From the NCBI RefSeq assembly GCF_021295315.1, contig NZ_JAIMJA010000024.1:1-62102 (forward strand): a stretch of DNA of 62,102 nt. The letters are read 5' to 3'. Positions within the stretch are counted from its first letter, which is position 1. The number at the start of each line of letters is the position of its first letter. A model generated the notes under the pieces. The model was not told the origin of the DNA, did no database searches, and was given only the letters and a program-made list of their open reading frames with translations. The translations under genes were made by a program, and so were the position numbers. The stretch comes from Motilimonas cestriensis (GTDB lineage: Bacteria; Pseudomonadota; Gammaproteobacteria; Enterobacterales; CBDFNC01). This document shows positions 29,190 to 38,766 of the stretch, in pieces.

Positions 29190-29247
29190 AGCTGGTTCTG
29201 GGATCAGATCTTTCGACCAAGAAAGACTCACCGTGAAGGAACCAGCT
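29190..29247. repeat. 9-bp inverted repeat near the IS66 debris
   Basis: AGCTGGTTC (29190-29198) and GAACCAGCT (29239-29247) are perfect inverted copies with a 40-bp spacing. They flank the point where IS66-like coding sequence becomes recognisable. They could be a hairpin or a trace of the insertion that brought the IS66 fragment; I cannot decide. Confidence 0.35.
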
Positions 29248-29683
29248 ATACATGACGTGGCTCTCGCCTTAATTAAAAAGCTCTGCGACATTGAGCGCCA
29301 GATTAAAGACCTAAGCGAGAAGTAAACCGACTTCACGACTGAGAACATCAAAGCGTACCGGCAAACCAATAACATCCCGATATTAAAAGAAATAAAGCCT
29401 TCCTCGACACCAATGTGAACAAAATGCCCAAAGATAGTTTAACGGACATTGCCATTCACTACATGCTGAATCAATGGACAAAACTAACGGTTTACTGCAC
29501 CTGTGATGAGCTGCGTATCAGCAATATCTTAGCTGAGAATGCTATTCGCCCGTTCGTGATTGGGCGCAAAGCCTGGCTGTTTGCGGATACCCCGCAAGGT
29601 GCCCATGCCAGCGAGGTGTGTTACAGCCTCGTATAAAGTGCAAAACAAATGGCCTTGAGCCGTATCAGTATCTTCACGATCTG

Positions 29684-29687
29684 CTAG
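29684..29687. repeat. Target site duplication CTAG, left copy
   Basis: CTAG directly precedes the left inverted repeat of the IS5-family element and is repeated at 30570-30573 after its right end. It fits the YTAR target preference of the IS5 group. Confidence 0.85.
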
Positions 29688-30569
29688 GGTCTGTTGATCT
29701 TTGCTGTATAGATTTTGTTCAGCAGTACATAGGCAGCCACATTATAGCAAACGCCAGTGATACCATACTGGCGTAATTTCTTGCTAACTTATCATATCTC
29801 GTTGATATGGCTCGGAAGTGTTTAATCCTCGCGAAAGCGTTTTCAACCAAATGCCGATACTTATAGAGGCACCAATCCATGCTTTCTTTATCAATATCTT
29901 GCCGATAATTTCGTTTCGGTATAATGGTTTTGCCACCTTTAGAGTCAACGTATGCCCTTAAAGCTTCGCTGTCATAGCCTTTATCTGCGATAAATACGTT
30001 CACCTCTTTAGGGTGATCAATGAGACTCACAGCACGAGCAATATCATTCCTCTGGCCCTCTGATAGCTCGAAATAAATTGGTAATCCACCACTATCCACG
30101 GCCAAATGGATTTTTGTTGAATTACCGCCGCGACTCTTTCCTATACTCTCACTATCTTGTGTCGCTGCTCCTGCGCTATGCTGATGAGCTTTGACTATTG
30201 AACCATCAGCAAACACCCAATCATAGTCTGCATTTCTTGATAACTCGTTGAATAATATATCTAACAGGCCTTTTTTAGACCACAGGTTAAAACGGCGATA
30301 CACTGCGCTCCAATCACCAAACTCTTTTGGTAGATCGCGCCATGGGATACCTGTTCGCAATCGAAAAAGAATACCTTCAAAGGTCATTCTATGTTCAGGC
30401 TTGTTATAAATGCGGCCAGAGCTCATCATCACTTGAAGTAGCTTTTCCCACCGCTGATCAGTTAGCATTAGTCTCGGCATGGTATTGGATTATAGTTTTA
30501 CTTTTGGCGAAGCAAATTATAACCCTTTACCATGCTGCTCAAAAATCCATAACGAAAGATCAACACGCC
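29688..30569 (-). mobile_element. Intact IS5-family insertion sequence, 882 bp
   Basis: The ends are imperfect inverted repeats: GGTCTGTTGATCTTTGC on the left (from 29688) and, read from the right end inward, GGCGTGTTGATCTTTCG; 13 of the first 15 positions agree. CTAG is duplicated on both sides. One transposase gene fills the element. The insertion is in the IS66 transposase remnant. Intact ends, duplication and gene suggest a recent event and a possibly active element. Confidence 0.9.
29719..30480 (-). CDS. IS5-family transposase
   Basis: A 253-residue DDE transposase in a single uninterrupted frame. The N-terminal domain (DQRWEKLLQVM, then FRLRTGIPWRDLPKEFGDW) is typical of the family. 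The catalytic aspartates lie in FADGSIVKAH and FIADKGYDSEALR, and the glutamate in the HLVENAFARIKHFR segment (R-E-K region). It is complete and the only gene of the 882-bp element. Confidence 0.93.
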   Translation of the reverse strand: MPRLMLTDQRWEKLLQVMMSSGRIYNKPEHRMTFEGILFRLRTGIPWRDLPKEFGDWSAVYRRFNLWSKKGLLDILFNELSRNADYDWVFADGSIVKAHQHSAGAATQDSESIGKSRGGNSTKIHLAVDSGGLPIYFELSEGQRNDIARAVSLIDHPKEVNVFIADKGYDSEALRAYVDSKGGKTIIPKRNYRQDIDKESMDWCLYKYRHLVENAFARIKHFRAISTRYDKLARNYASMVSLAFAIMWLPMYC

Positions 30570-30573
30570 CTAG
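30570..30573. repeat. Target site duplication CTAG, right copy
   Basis: Direct copy of the CTAG at 29684-29687. Joining the flanks through a single CTAG gives an open IS66-like reading frame across the junction (HDLLARLPYAEE). Confidence 0.85.
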
Positions 30574-30692
30574 CGAGACTACCCTATGCCGAAGAAACAG
30601 TGGATGAGATCGAAACGCTGCTACCGTGGAATATTAACAAAAGCCAATATTCCTCTGTCAAACCGTGCTAGATTTGTCTCGGCTAAAAACAA

Positions 30693-30718
30693 AAAAGTCC
30701 GCAGTTACGCGGACTTAA
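30693..30718 (-). terminator. Terminator of guaA
   Basis: An 8-bp stem (AAGTCCGC at 30695-30702 with GCGGACTT at 30709-30716) with a 6-nt loop is followed on the minus strand by a T run. It lies about 45 bp after the guaA stop and separates guaA from the IS66 debris. Confidence 0.85.
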
Positions 30719-30763
30719 GTATGATTTATTGCCTGTTAGTGCCAGTGCTTGCTAGACGGAGGA

Positions 30764-32344
30764 TTATTCCCACTCAATGGTTGCTGGCGGCTTGCCTGAT
30801 ACGTCATATACCACACGTGAGATGCCGTCAATTTCATTGATAATGCGGTTAGACACATGACCAATGAGTTCATAAGGTAAATGCGACCAACGCGCGGTCA
30901 TAAAGTCGATGGTTTCAACACAGCGAAGTGAAACAACCCAATCATACTTACGACAGTCCCCCATTACCCCTACTGAGCGAACAGGTAAGAACACCACAAA
31001 TGCTTGGCTTACTTTGTGGTATAAGTCGGCTTTGCGCAGCTCTTCGATAAAGATAGCGTCAGCACGGCGCAGCAAGTCACAGTATTCTTTTTTTACTTCA
31101 CCTAATACGCGCACACCGAGGCCTGGCCCTGGGAATGGGTGGCGATAAAGCATGTCGTAAGGCAAGCCTAGCTCTAGGCCAATTTTACGCACTTCATCTT
31201 TAAACAATTCACGCAATGGCTCAACTAAGCCCATTTCCATATCATCTGGTAAACCGCCCACATTATGGTGCGATTTAATAACGTGAGCTTTGCCTGTTTT
31301 TGACGCTGCCGATTCAATTACGTCAGGGTAGATAGTACCTTGAGCTAGCCATTTTGCATTGGTTAGTTTCTTTGACTCTTCATCAAAGATATCAACAAAC
31401 ACATGGCCAATGGTTTTACGTTTTTGCTCTGGGTCGCTTTGGCCTGCCATGGCATCTAAGAAGCGATTTTCAGCATCCACATGAATAATGTTGAGACCAA
31501 AATGGTCACCAAACATTTCCATTACTTGTTGGCCTTCATTTAAGCGCAGTAGACCGTTATCAACGAATACACAGGTCAGCTTGTCACCTATAGCTCGTTG
31601 AATAAGCATGGCCACCACTGATGAGTCAACACCGCCAGAAAGACCAAGGATAACTTCATCATCACCCACTTGCTCTTTAATACGCGCAACCGCATCTTCA
31701 ATAATTGAAGCTGGTGTCCATAATGAATCACAGCCACAAACGTCTTTCACAAAGTGCGATAGCATACGCTCGCCTTGACGAGTGTGTGTTACTTCAGGGT
31801 GGAACTGCACGCCGTAAAATTTCTTTTCTTCGTTCGCCATTGCCGCAAATTGACAGGTTGCGGTCTTAGCAACTGTAACAAAGCCTTCTGGAATTTGAGA
31901 CACTTTATCGCCATGGCTCATCCACACATCAAGTAGCGCTTTACCATCAGCAGAAACCGCATCTTCGATCGACTTAAACAACTCTGATGGGTTTTGCACT
32001 TCAATTTGTGCATAACCAAATTCACCCTCGCCTTCACCCTTGATGACTTCGCCACCCAATTGCTTAGACATGGTTTGCATGCCATAACAAATACCTAATA
32101 CCGGTACACCTGCGGTAAATACATATTCAGGGGCACGAGGCGAATTAGGTGCGGTAACACTTTCTGGGCCACCAGCAAGCACGATACCATTTGGATTAAA
32201 TTCTTTGATGTCTTCTTCGGTAACATCCCAGCTCCAAAGCTCACAGTAGACCCCAATTTCACGAATACGACGTGCAATCAGTTGCGTGTATTGAGATCCA
32301 AAATCTAAGATTAAAATGCGATGTTCGTGAATGTTTTTGCTCAT
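30764..32344 (-). CDS. guaA: GMP synthase (glutamine-hydrolysing)
   Basis: GuaA converts XMP to GMP using glutamine and ATP. The class I glutaminase domain (about 1-200) has its nucleophile at C86 in GICYGMQ. The synthetase domain has the PP-loop GLSGGVDSS and the C-terminal dimerisation region closes with the conserved KPPATIEWE. The ATG at 32342-32344 (MSKNIHEHR) gives 526 residues, matching the family; the next in-frame start upstream is a TTG. It follows guaB on the same strand as in the usual guaBA operon. Confidence 0.97.
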   Translation of the reverse strand: MSKNIHEHRILILDFGSQYTQLIARRIREIGVYCELWSWDVTEEDIKEFNPNGIVLAGGPESVTAPNSPRAPEYVFTAGVPVLGICYGMQTMSKQLGGEVIKGEGEGEFGYAQIEVQNPSELFKSIEDAVSADGKALLDVWMSHGDKVSQIPEGFVTVAKTATCQFAAMANEEKKFYGVQFHPEVTHTRQGERMLSHFVKDVCGCDSLWTPASIIEDAVARIKEQVGDDEVILGLSGGVDSSVVAMLIQRAIGDKLTCVFVDNGLLRLNEGQQVMEMFGDHFGLNIIHVDAENRFLDAMAGQSDPEQKRKTIGHVFVDIFDEESKKLTNAKWLAQGTIYPDVIESAASKTGKAHVIKSHHNVGGLPDDMEMGLVEPLRELFKDEVRKIGLELGLPYDMLYRHPFPGPGLGVRVLGEVKKEYCDLLRRADAIFIEELRKADLYHKVSQAFVVFLPVRSVGVMGDCRKYDWVVSLRCVETIDFMTARWSHLPYELIGHVSNRIINEIDGISRVVYDVSGKPPATIEWE

Positions 32345-32374
32345 AATTTGCAATTGCTCCAGGCAAAAATAACA

Positions 32375-32396
32375 AAGACGGCCGAAAAGCCGTCTT
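32375..32396. terminator. Hairpin between guaB and guaA
   Basis: A perfect 8-bp stem (AAGACGGC with GCCGTCTT) and a CGAAAA loop lie in the 77-bp gap. On the minus strand TTTGTTATTTTT follows, a loose T-rich tail, so partial termination after guaB is possible. It may instead stabilise mRNA. Confidence 0.45.
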
Positions 32397-32421
32397 ATTT
32401 AACATAAAACTGTTTTAGCGA

Positions 32422-33885
32422 TTACCCTAAACGATAGTTTGGCGCTTCTTTCGTGATGGTCACATCATGAACGTGGCTTTCACCCATACCTGCGCTGGTA
32501 ATTTTAACAAACTGCGGTTTAGTACGCATTTCATCGATGGTCGCTGAGCCAGTTAGACCCATTGATGAGCGTAGACCACCCATTTGTTGATGAATGATTT
32601 CTTTTAGGCGGCCTTTGTAAGGAACGCGTCCTTCAATGCCTTCTGGTACTAACTTGTCTGCTGCGTTATCCGATTGGAAATAACGATCAGAAGAACCTTT
32701 AGACATTGCACCCAGTGAGCCCATACCGCGGTATAGTTTGAATGAACGACCTTGGAATAAGACCACTTCACCTGGCGATTCTTCAGTACCAGCAAACATG
32801 CTGCCCATCATTACACACGATGCGCCAGCAACAATAGCTTTGGCAATATCACCCGAGAAGCGAATGCCGCCATCAGCAATGACTGGAACATCAGTACCCG
32901 CTAATGCTTCTACAGCGTCAGAAATGGCAGTAATTTGTGGAACACCACAACCCGTTACGATACGTGTAGTACAAATTGAGCCTGGGCCAATCCCCACTTT
33001 AACCGCGTCAACACCCGCAGCAACCAAGGCTTTAGCACCTTCTGCTGTTGCGACGTTACCGCCGATAATTTGTAAATTAGGGTATGCGGCACGTGTCGCT
33101 TTAATGCGATCAAGTACGCCTTGGGAATGACCATGTGAAGAGTCAATAAGCAGTACGTCAACGCCTGCATCAACTAAGGCTTTAATACGCTCTTCGTTAC
33201 CTTCGCCAGAGCCTACTGCAGCGCCAACACGTAAGCGGCCTAGCTCATCTTTACAAGCATTAGGTTTACGCTCAGCTTTCTTAAAGTCTTTTACTGTGAT
33301 CAAGCCTTTAAGCTTGAAAGCATCATCCACTAAGATAACTTTTTCGATACGGTTTTCATGCATCACTTTGATAACTTCTTCGCGTGTTGCATCCGGTTTA
33401 ACCGTCACTAACCGTTCTTTAGTCGTCATTACCGCAGAAACTGGCTTGGCCAAGTCTTCTTCAAATACCACGTCACGACCTGTGACAATGCCGACCACTT
33501 CATCGCCATTTTCAACAACTGGGTAGCCTGCAAAACCGTGTAATTCAGTTAAGGCTTTAATTTCACGTAGTGTCATTTGCGGCGTAACAGTCACAGGGGA
33601 AGAAACCACACCACTTTCGTAAATTTTAACTAAACGAACTTGCTCGGCTTGGGCTTCAATTGACATGTTTTTATGGATAAAACCAATGCCGCCTTCTTGC
33701 GCTAAAGAAATAGCGAGACGAGCTTCAGTGACGGTATCCATAGCTGCTGATACAACTGGAATATTAAGGGATATTTTACGTGTTAAGCGAGTTTTTAGGC
33801 TGGCAGTATTGGGTAAAACAGTAGAATGACCTGGTACAAGGAGTACGTCGTCAAAGGTTAAAGCTTCTTTTGCGATTCTTAGCAT
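32422..33885 (-). CDS. guaB: Inosine-5'-monophosphate dehydrogenase
   Basis: GuaB oxidises IMP to XMP with NAD, the committed step of guanine nucleotide synthesis. The 487-residue protein has the TIM-barrel catalytic domain with the active cysteine in [13 protein letters not shown], split by a pair of CBS domains (about 95-205). The flap and C-terminal RPKPQ-type region are complete. It is the first gene of guaBA and is divergent from xseA. Confidence 0.97.
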   Translation of the reverse strand: MLRIAKEALTFDDVLLVPGHSTVLPNTASLKTRLTRKISLNIPVVSAAMDTVTEARLAISLAQEGGIGFIHKNMSIEAQAEQVRLVKIYESGVVSSPVTVTPQMTLREIKALTELHGFAGYPVVENGDEVVGIVTGRDVVFEEDLAKPVSAVMTTKERLVTVKPDATREEVIKVMHENRIEKVILVDDAFKLKGLITVKDFKKAERKPNACKDELGRLRVGAAVGSGEGNEERIKALVDAGVDVLLIDSSHGHSQGVLDRIKATRAAYPNLQIIGGNVATAEGAKALVAAGVDAVKVGIGPGSICTTRIVTGCGVPQITAISDAVEALAGTDVPVIADGGIRFSGDIAKAIVAGASCVMMGSMFAGTEESPGEVVLFQGRSFKLYRGMGSLGAMSKGSSDRYFQSDNAADKLVPEGIEGRVPYKGRLKEIIHQQMGGLRSSMGLTGSATIDEMRTKPQFVKITSAGMGESHVHDVTITKEAPNYRLG

Positions 33886-33928
33886 TGCAATATCTCAACA
33901 TCGGTTGGGAGTAGAATATTGCGTTGGG

Positions 33929-33957
33929 ATTATAGGGCTTTGTCACACTTTTAACAA
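33929..33957 (-). promoter_or_regulatory. Promoter of guaBA
   Basis: Read on the minus strand: TTGTTA (33952-33957), a 17-bp spacer and a perfect TATAAT (33929-33934), about 45 bp upstream of the guaB ATG. I saw no PurR palindrome in the leader. Confidence 0.65.
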
Positions 33958-34063
33958 ATACAATTTTCACAAATTTTCATCTTTTTGTATGGCTGTCGCC
34001 ATCATAAACCATTTGCTGTTAAAATCACTTCCTTCGACACATTTATTGACCTGGAACTGAAAT

Positions 34064-35380
34064 TTGCAATCCATTTACACGGTTAGTCGCCTTAATGGTG
34101 AAGTTAAAAAATTGTTGGAATCAGGCTTAGGTACCGTGTGGCTCAGTGGCGAGATATCGAACCTCACCATGGCCACTTCAGGGCACTGGTATCTCACCCT
34201 CAAAGATCACAGTGCGCAAGTTAAATGTGCCATGTTTAGGGGCAATAATAGTAGAGTGAGGTTACAGCCTAAAAACGGCATGCAAGTGTTAGTACGCGCG
34301 AAATTAAGCTTGTATGAACCAAGAGGTGATTACCAGCTGATATTAGAGTCAATGGCACCAGAAGGCGAAGGTTTGTTGCAGCAAGCATTTGATGCGCTCA
34401 AATTTAAACTGGCTGCAGAGGGACTGTTCGCCAGCCAGCATAAGCAACCGCTGCCAACAACGCCCACTAAGGTAGGCTTAATCACCTCTGCTACTGGCGC
34501 TGCTATTCATGATTTATTATCGGTACTTAAGCGCCGTAATCCTCTGCTCCAGATCATTGTTTACCCCAGTGCGGTTCAGGGAAAGGCAGCAACTGCGCAG
34601 TTAGTCAAGACACTACAAACGGCTAATCAACGTAATGAGGTCGACGTCATTGTGCTAGGTCGCGGCGGCGGCTCGTTAGAAGACTTGTGGTGTTTTAATG
34701 AAGAAGCATTAGCCCGCGCGGTCTTTAATTCCACCATTCCAGTGATCAGTGCAGTTGGCCATGAAGTAGATGTCACTATTTGTGATTTTGTCGCTGATTT
34801 ACGCGCCGCAACCCCTTCAGCGGCGGCAGAGTTACTCAGTGGTAACAGCGAACATTGGCAACATCAGTTGCAACAACTCAATGCTCGCTTAGTACGCGCG
34901 ATGACCCAAGAATTACGCCAGCAACAAAGTCGCTTTCAATTAATTAGCCAGCAGTTGCAATATCATGAACCCAGGAAGAAGCTGCAACTTCAAGCGCAGC
35001 GTTTAGATGAACTCGACGCTCGTCTGAGAAGAGCAATGCAAAGCCACTTAAAACAACAAACTCATCAGTTTGTACGGTTAAACCAGCAGCTATTCCAATC
35101 ACAGCCTGGACTACGAGTAACACAGCTTCAACTGCAACAGCAGCAATTAGTAGCTAGGCTATCTCGTGGTATGCGCACACTATTGGATAAACATCAGCAA
35201 AAACAGCAAAGTGCGGTGGGGCAATTACAAGCTGTTAGCCCATTAGCCACTTTGGCACGTGGATATTCAATTACCAGTAACCAAGCTGGAGATGTCATAC
35301 AGCAGATTGAACAAGTGAGAAGTGGTGAAATATTAACGACTCGTGTCGCTAACGGTGTGATCAGTTCCGTTGTAAAGTAA
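34064..35380 (+). CDS. xseA: Exodeoxyribonuclease VII large subunit
   Basis: XseA is the catalytic subunit of exonuclease VII, which degrades single-stranded DNA. The N-terminal OB-fold (FTVSRLN-like start [14 protein letters not shown], then WLSGEISNL and [10 protein letters not shown]) is followed by the nuclease core ([20 protein letters not shown] and [19 protein letters not shown]) and a long coiled coil rich in glutamine. The start is TTG: a TGA stop lies in frame six bases upstream and no ATG precedes the conserved OB-fold. 438 residues is normal for the family. The small subunit xseB is not in this window. Confidence 0.93.
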   Translation: MQSIYTVSRLNGEVKKLLESGLGTVWLSGEISNLTMATSGHWYLTLKDHSAQVKCAMFRGNNSRVRLQPKNGMQVLVRAKLSLYEPRGDYQLILESMAPEGEGLLQQAFDALKFKLAAEGLFASQHKQPLPTTPTKVGLITSATGAAIHDLLSVLKRRNPLLQIIVYPSAVQGKAATAQLVKTLQTANQRNEVDVIVLGRGGGSLEDLWCFNEEALARAVFNSTIPVISAVGHEVDVTICDFVADLRAATPSAAAELLSGNSEHWQHQLQQLNARLVRAMTQELRQQQSRFQLISQQLQYHEPRKKLQLQAQRLDELDARLRRAMQSHLKQQTHQFVRLNQQLFQSQPGLRVTQLQLQQQQLVARLSRGMRTLLDKHQQKQQSAVGQLQAVSPLATLARGYSITSNQAGDVIQQIEQVRSGEILTTRVANGVISSVVK

Positions 35381-35504
35381 GCAAGTTCAATACCAATAAC
35401 TTATTTCGCATTGCAAACATTGACACTGCGCAATGAGTTATTCGGCTATAAAAAAAATTTGATAAAAAGCACTAATATTAAAGAAGTGGAGAGTGTTATG
35501 GACA

Positions 35505-35538
35505 ATGCCCTCCTCTATCTCTTTAACATTGGAGGCAT
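35505..35538 (+). promoter_or_regulatory. Inverted repeat that can mask a ribosome-binding site
   Basis: ATGCCCTCC (35505-35513) can pair with GGAGGCAT (35531-35538) with one bulged C. The second arm contains the GGAGG ribosome-binding site of the 61-residue gene that starts at 35542. Such pairing would lower translation; regulation by it is inference. Confidence 0.45.
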
Positions 35539-35541
35539 ATA

Positions 35542-35727
35542 ATGGACACTCAAACCAAAAATCATCCACACGCTCACTACCTAACTGAAGAAGATAAAGT
35601 AGAGCAAAAAATTCACCTTGCTGAAGAGCACCTTCACCAAGCAGAAGACATGCTGCATGAAGCCGAGCATGAATTGGAAGATGCACTACACGAACAAGAT
35701 ATTATTGACCTAGAAAGAGATTTGTAG
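35542..35727 (+). CDS. Small histidine- and glutamate-rich protein, unknown
   Basis: A 61-residue, highly acidic protein that is almost all helix-forming. The middle is a heptad-like run (EEHLHQAEDMLHEAEHELED) suggesting a coiled coil, with several histidines that could bind metal. A strong GGAGG ribosome-binding site lies 4 bp upstream of the ATG, which supports it as real. An opposite-strand frame of 82 codons covers the same DNA but lacks these signs. I do not recognise the family. It is a single-gene unit between xseA and the convergent yfgJ. Confidence 0.65.
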   Translation: MDTQTKNHPHAHYLTEEDKVEQKIHLAEEHLHQAEDMLHEAEHELEDALHEQDIIDLERDL

Positions 35728-35733
35728 GGGTAA

Positions 35734-35765
35734 TAATGCACTTGCCTGACAAGGCAAGTGCATTA
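35734..35765 (+). terminator. 14-bp hairpin after the small acidic gene
   Basis: A perfect 14-bp stem (35734-35747 with 35752-35765) around a GACA loop begins 7 bp after the stop. No T run follows on either strand, so it may protect mRNA ends rather than terminate transcription on its own. Confidence 0.5.
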
Positions 35766-35795
35766 GTTGGGGTGGGCTAGTTGAAGTGAATGAAA

Positions 35796-36032
35796 TTAGC
35801 CATTGAGCGCACTAAGACGATAATCAGCACTCGATTTCGATTTCATTTCATTACAGCTATTACAAAAAAAGTCCACCGCCCCACATGCTTTCAGCAACTC
35901 TAAGCGATCACCACATGACGAGCAATGTACTTGTGCTTGATAGTCTTGCTCACATGCTTGGCACTGGTAAACGAACTTACCTAAGTAAGTCATTACTTGG
36001 CTACATTGAGGGCAGTTTAATTCTTTCATCAC
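35796..36032 (-). CDS. yfgJ: Zinc-ribbon protein, YfgJ-like
   Basis: A 78-residue protein with four paired-cysteine knuckles (CPQC, CQAC, CSSC and CNSC), each suited to share zinc, and the family sequence LELLKACGAVDFFC. It resembles E. coli YfgJ, which also lies beside der. No function is known. It follows der by 9 bp on the same strand. Two ATGs in a row occur at the start; either could be used. Confidence 0.83.
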   Translation of the reverse strand: MMKELNCPQCSQVMTYLGKFVYQCQACEQDYQAQVHCSSCGDRLELLKACGAVDFFCNSCNEMKSKSSADYRLSALNG

Positions 36033-36041
36033 GATGCCTTA

Positions 36042-37511
36042 TTATTTCTTATGAAACTTCATCATACGCTTACGCTTGCGCTCTTGCGAAGCGGTCAGTT
36101 TATTAACCTTGCCCGCAAATGGGTTTTCACCCTCTTTAAATTCAACGCGAATAGGCGTGCCCATCAAATTCAGTGACTTTCTAAAGTAATTCATGAGGTA
36201 GCGTTTATAAGAATCAGGCAATGCCGATACTTGGTTACCATGCACAATAAGGCGCGGAGGATTGTAACCACCAGCATGAGCATAACGCAGCTTAACGCGG
36301 CGACCTTTCACCATGGGCGGCTGATGATCTTCCGCTGCCATTTGCATGATTCGCGTCAACATCGAGGTTGACACACGCTTAGTCGCAGATGTATAAGCTT
36401 CTTGTACCGATTCAAATAAGTGACCCACACCTGTGCCGTGCAGCGCAGAGATAAAATGCACTCGAGCAAAATCAATAAAACCTAGACGACGGTCAAGCTC
36501 ACTTTTAACGCGATCTTTCACTTCAGAATCAATACCATCCCATTTATTCACCACCACTATCAGTGAGCGGCCAGCATTTAGGGTATAACCTAATAAGCTT
36601 AAGTCTTGGTCAGAGATATTTTCACGAGCATCAATGATCAGCATCACCACGTTGGCATCTTCTATCGCCTTTAAGGTTTTGATTACAGAAAATTTCTCTA
36701 CTGTTTCATAAACCTTTTTACGACGGCGCACCCCCGCGGTATCAATTAATACATACTCTTGATCATCGCGTTGCATGGGGATGTAGATACTGTCACGAGT
36801 GGTACCGGGCGCATCATACACAATCACGCGCTCTTCACCTAAAATGCGGTTGGTTAGTGTTGATTTACCCACATTAGGACGGCCAATAATAGCCAGTTTA
36901 ATCGGCATGTCAGCAAAGGCTTGCTCTTGCTCGGCAATTTCAGCTTCTTCAATCGCATCAAGTTGCTCAAGGTCTAGCTCACTAAAATCATGCTCTTCTG
37001 GCTCTGGCTCAGGTTGGACAATATCAAAATCATCGAACGCCTTCTCGATTAAAGAGCGTACCCCTTTACCATGAGCGGCAGCAATTTGGTAAACCTCGCC
37101 TAGGGCCATTTTATAAAATTCACCCACTGCCGAATCCGCATCGATACCGTCAGTTTTATTGGCCACCAAGAATACTTTTTTGTCTTGTTTACGCAGATGC
37201 ATCGCAATAGCTTCATCCGCTACTGTTAAACCTGCACGAGCGTCCACTAAGAAAAATACGGCATCGGCTTCTTCGATCGCTTGAAGAGATTGTCCTGCCA
37301 TCAAAGCATCAATGCCCTCTTCATCGCCCGTGATACCGCCGGTATCAACAACAATAAACTGGTGGTCTGCAACGTTAGCCTGGCCATATTTGCGGTCTCG
37401 TGTTAAGCCGGGAAAATCAGCTACTAACGCATCACGAGTGCGAGTTAATCGGTTGAACAAGGTGGACTTGCCTACATTAGGGCGTCCTACAAGTGCGAGC
37501 ACAGGTAACAT
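36042..37511 (-). CDS. der: Ribosome biogenesis GTPase Der (EngA)
   Basis: Der has two tandem GTPase domains and a C-terminal KH-like domain and is essential for 50S ribosome assembly. Both P-loops are seen, [13 protein letters not shown] near the N-terminus and [13 protein letters not shown] near residue 210, with DTGG/DTAG switch and NKxD motifs (NKTD and NKWD) for each. An acidic linker ([18 protein letters not shown]) joins the domains. 489 residues is normal. It lies downstream of bamB with a possible terminator between them. Confidence 0.97.
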   Translation of the reverse strand: MLPVLALVGRPNVGKSTLFNRLTRTRDALVADFPGLTRDRKYGQANVADHQFIVVDTGGITGDEEGIDALMAGQSLQAIEEADAVFFLVDARAGLTVADEAIAMHLRKQDKKVFLVANKTDGIDADSAVGEFYKMALGEVYQIAAAHGKGVRSLIEKAFDDFDIVQPEPEPEEHDFSELDLEQLDAIEEAEIAEQEQAFADMPIKLAIIGRPNVGKSTLTNRILGEERVIVYDAPGTTRDSIYIPMQRDDQEYVLIDTAGVRRRKKVYETVEKFSVIKTLKAIEDANVVMLIIDARENISDQDLSLLGYTLNAGRSLIVVVNKWDGIDSEVKDRVKSELDRRLGFIDFARVHFISALHGTGVGHLFESVQEAYTSATKRVSTSMLTRIMQMAAEDHQPPMVKGRRVKLRYAHAGGYNPPRLIVHGNQVSALPDSYKRYLMNYFRKSLNLMGTPIRVEFKEGENPFAGKVNKLTASQERKRKRMMKFHKK

Positions 37512-37535
37512 CTATATAATCCTATAAATAACAAA

Positions 37536-37556
37536 GGCCCCTTACAATAAGGAGCC
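37536..37556 (-). terminator. Hairpin between bamB and der
   Basis: A 9-bp stem with one mismatch (37536-37544 with 37548-37556) and a CAA loop; on the minus strand TTTGTTATTT follows. It could end part of the hisS-yfgM-bamB transcripts before der. Confidence 0.5.
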
Positions 37557-37584
37557 ATTTAACAATATGATAACGCTTTAGTTT

Positions 37585-38766
37585 TTACGGTTTACTTAAC
37601 GCAATCACTTTACCACTGCGTGTTTGTACTATTACTTTATCCTGATAAAGCACTGGAACTGTGTATAAACCATCGCTATCTAATTCTTGCTGTGCAACAA
37701 ACTTTCCGTCACGATTTAGCCAGTGTAAATAACCTTCAGCGTCGCCCACTAAAATATACTCACCAGCAACCAAAGGCGCGGTGAGATTACGATACTCTAA
37801 CTGAGTGTTGCTCCATATTTGCGCGCCAGTACGGCGGTCAACGGCATAAATGTGCCCTTTATCATCAGTTAAATAAAGGGTAAATCCGGCGATATCCATT
37901 GAATTGTAAGCAGAATAGCTACGTTTCCATAACGTTTCACCACTTTGTAAATCAATAGCAAGTAACTCTCCGTTGTAAGCGATGACGTACGCGGTAGTGC
38001 CAACCACTAATGGCTTGGCATCAACATCAACAATTCGGTCTAACTCGGTTGCGCCTTTTGGCACAGCTACTCTACGCTCCCAAATGGGCATGCCATTTTC
38101 AGCAAAAACAGCAGCAAATTTACCATCAGCGCGACCATAAAGCACTGCACCGCCTGCCTCAATAGGCTCTGATGAGCTACGTAAAGTTAAAGCGGGTTGG
38201 TCTAATGTTAATTGCCACAGCTTTTCGCCGTTGTATTCTTGAAAAGCATAAAGATCGCCACGGCTATTATGAACAATAACTTTACCGCCCTCTAGCAAAG
38301 GTTTAGCAATTACTTCGCCGCCGGTATTAGCTACCCAACGTACTTCCCCCGTTTCAGCATCAATGGCAAACAACTGAGCATTTTCAGTGCCTAAGTAAAT
38401 AGCATCAAAACTAGCACTTATGGCTCCCGAGATGCGCGCACCTTTGTTAAGGGCATTGGCTTCATGTTCGCTGAGGTCAATCTTCCAAAGTTCGTTACCC
38501 GTACTAACATCTAGCGCCTTAACGATCCCTTCACGATCTGCCACAAAAATTTGACTATCGATGAAAGCTGGCCGAAGTTGAGAATAGTAGTGTTCAACAC
38601 CATCCCCGACGGAGGCTTGCCATTGTTTCTGCGGCTCATAAGATTGCGTGATCACAGGTAATTCAGCCATCACCACGCTATCTTTTTCTGAATCGAACAA
38701 AGAACACCCTTGCAGTAGCGCCACTGCCGCGCAACCAAGAGTGAACTTTTTCAACCAATTATCCAT
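37585..38766 (-). CDS. bamB: Outer-membrane protein assembly factor BamB
   Basis: BamB is a lipoprotein of the BAM complex, which inserts beta-barrel proteins into the outer membrane. The signal peptide ends in LLQGC and the mature part is an eight-bladed PQQ-like propeller, with repeated AxDxxTGxxLW-type strands (for example ALDVSTGNELWK and AIDAETGEVRW). The ATG at 38764-38766 (MDNWLKKF) is preferred over one 12 bp upstream because it gives a normal signal length. It overlaps the end of yfgM by 8 bp. Confidence 0.94.
   Translation of the reverse strand: MDNWLKKFTLGCAAVALLQGCSLFDSEKDSVVMAELPVITQSYEPQKQWQASVGDGVEHYYSQLRPAFIDSQIFVADREGIVKALDVSTGNELWKIDLSEHEANALNKGARISGAISASFDAIYLGTENAQLFAIDAETGEVRWVANTGGEVIAKPLLEGGKVIVHNSRGDLYAFQEYNGEKLWQLTLDQPALTLRSSSEPIEAGGAVLYGRADGKFAAVFAENGMPIWERRVAVPKGATELDRIVDVDAKPLVVGTTAYVIAYNGELLAIDLQSGETLWKRSYSAYNSMDIAGFTLYLTDDKGHIYAVDRRTGAQIWSNTQLEYRNLTAPLVAGEYILVGDAEGYLHWLNRDGKFVAQQELDSDGLYTVPVLYQDKVIVQTRSGKVIALSKP

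Larger units (their letters stand above)
29233..30671 (+). pseudogene. IS66-family transposase (TnpC) C-terminal remnant, interrupted by IS5 element
   Basis: Only the C-terminal part of the IS66 TnpC transposase remains. Recognisable pieces are DVALALIKKLCDIERQIKDL (from 29257, stop TAA at 29323), then NIPILKEIK in the same frame, then after a frameshift near 29398 the segment LAENAIRPFVIGRKAWLF, which holds the last catalytic glutamate, up to a stop at 29634. A further shift leads to NGLEPYQYLHDLLARLPYAE, which spans the IS5 insertion: removal of the element and one CTAG copy restores this frame to its end LLPWNINKSQ. Stops and frameshifts show that it is dead. No terminal inverted repeat of IS66 was identified, so the fragment is truncated on both sides. 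Confidence 0.88.

Noticed and set aside
29415-29636. A short plus-strand frame that could be taken for a separate small gene
   Set aside because: It is the C-terminal IS66 TnpC segment with ENAIRPF; continuation on both sides is broken by a stop, frameshifts and the IS5 insertion.
30327-30671. A 114-codon plus-strand frame across the IS5 right end
   Set aside because: Its first part is antisense to the IS5 transposase and its last part is the end of the IS66 remnant; it is a chance fusion.
35438-35686. An 82-codon minus-strand frame over the small acidic gene
   Set aside because: It has no good ribosome-binding site, and the opposite strand has a strong one with a clean, biased protein.
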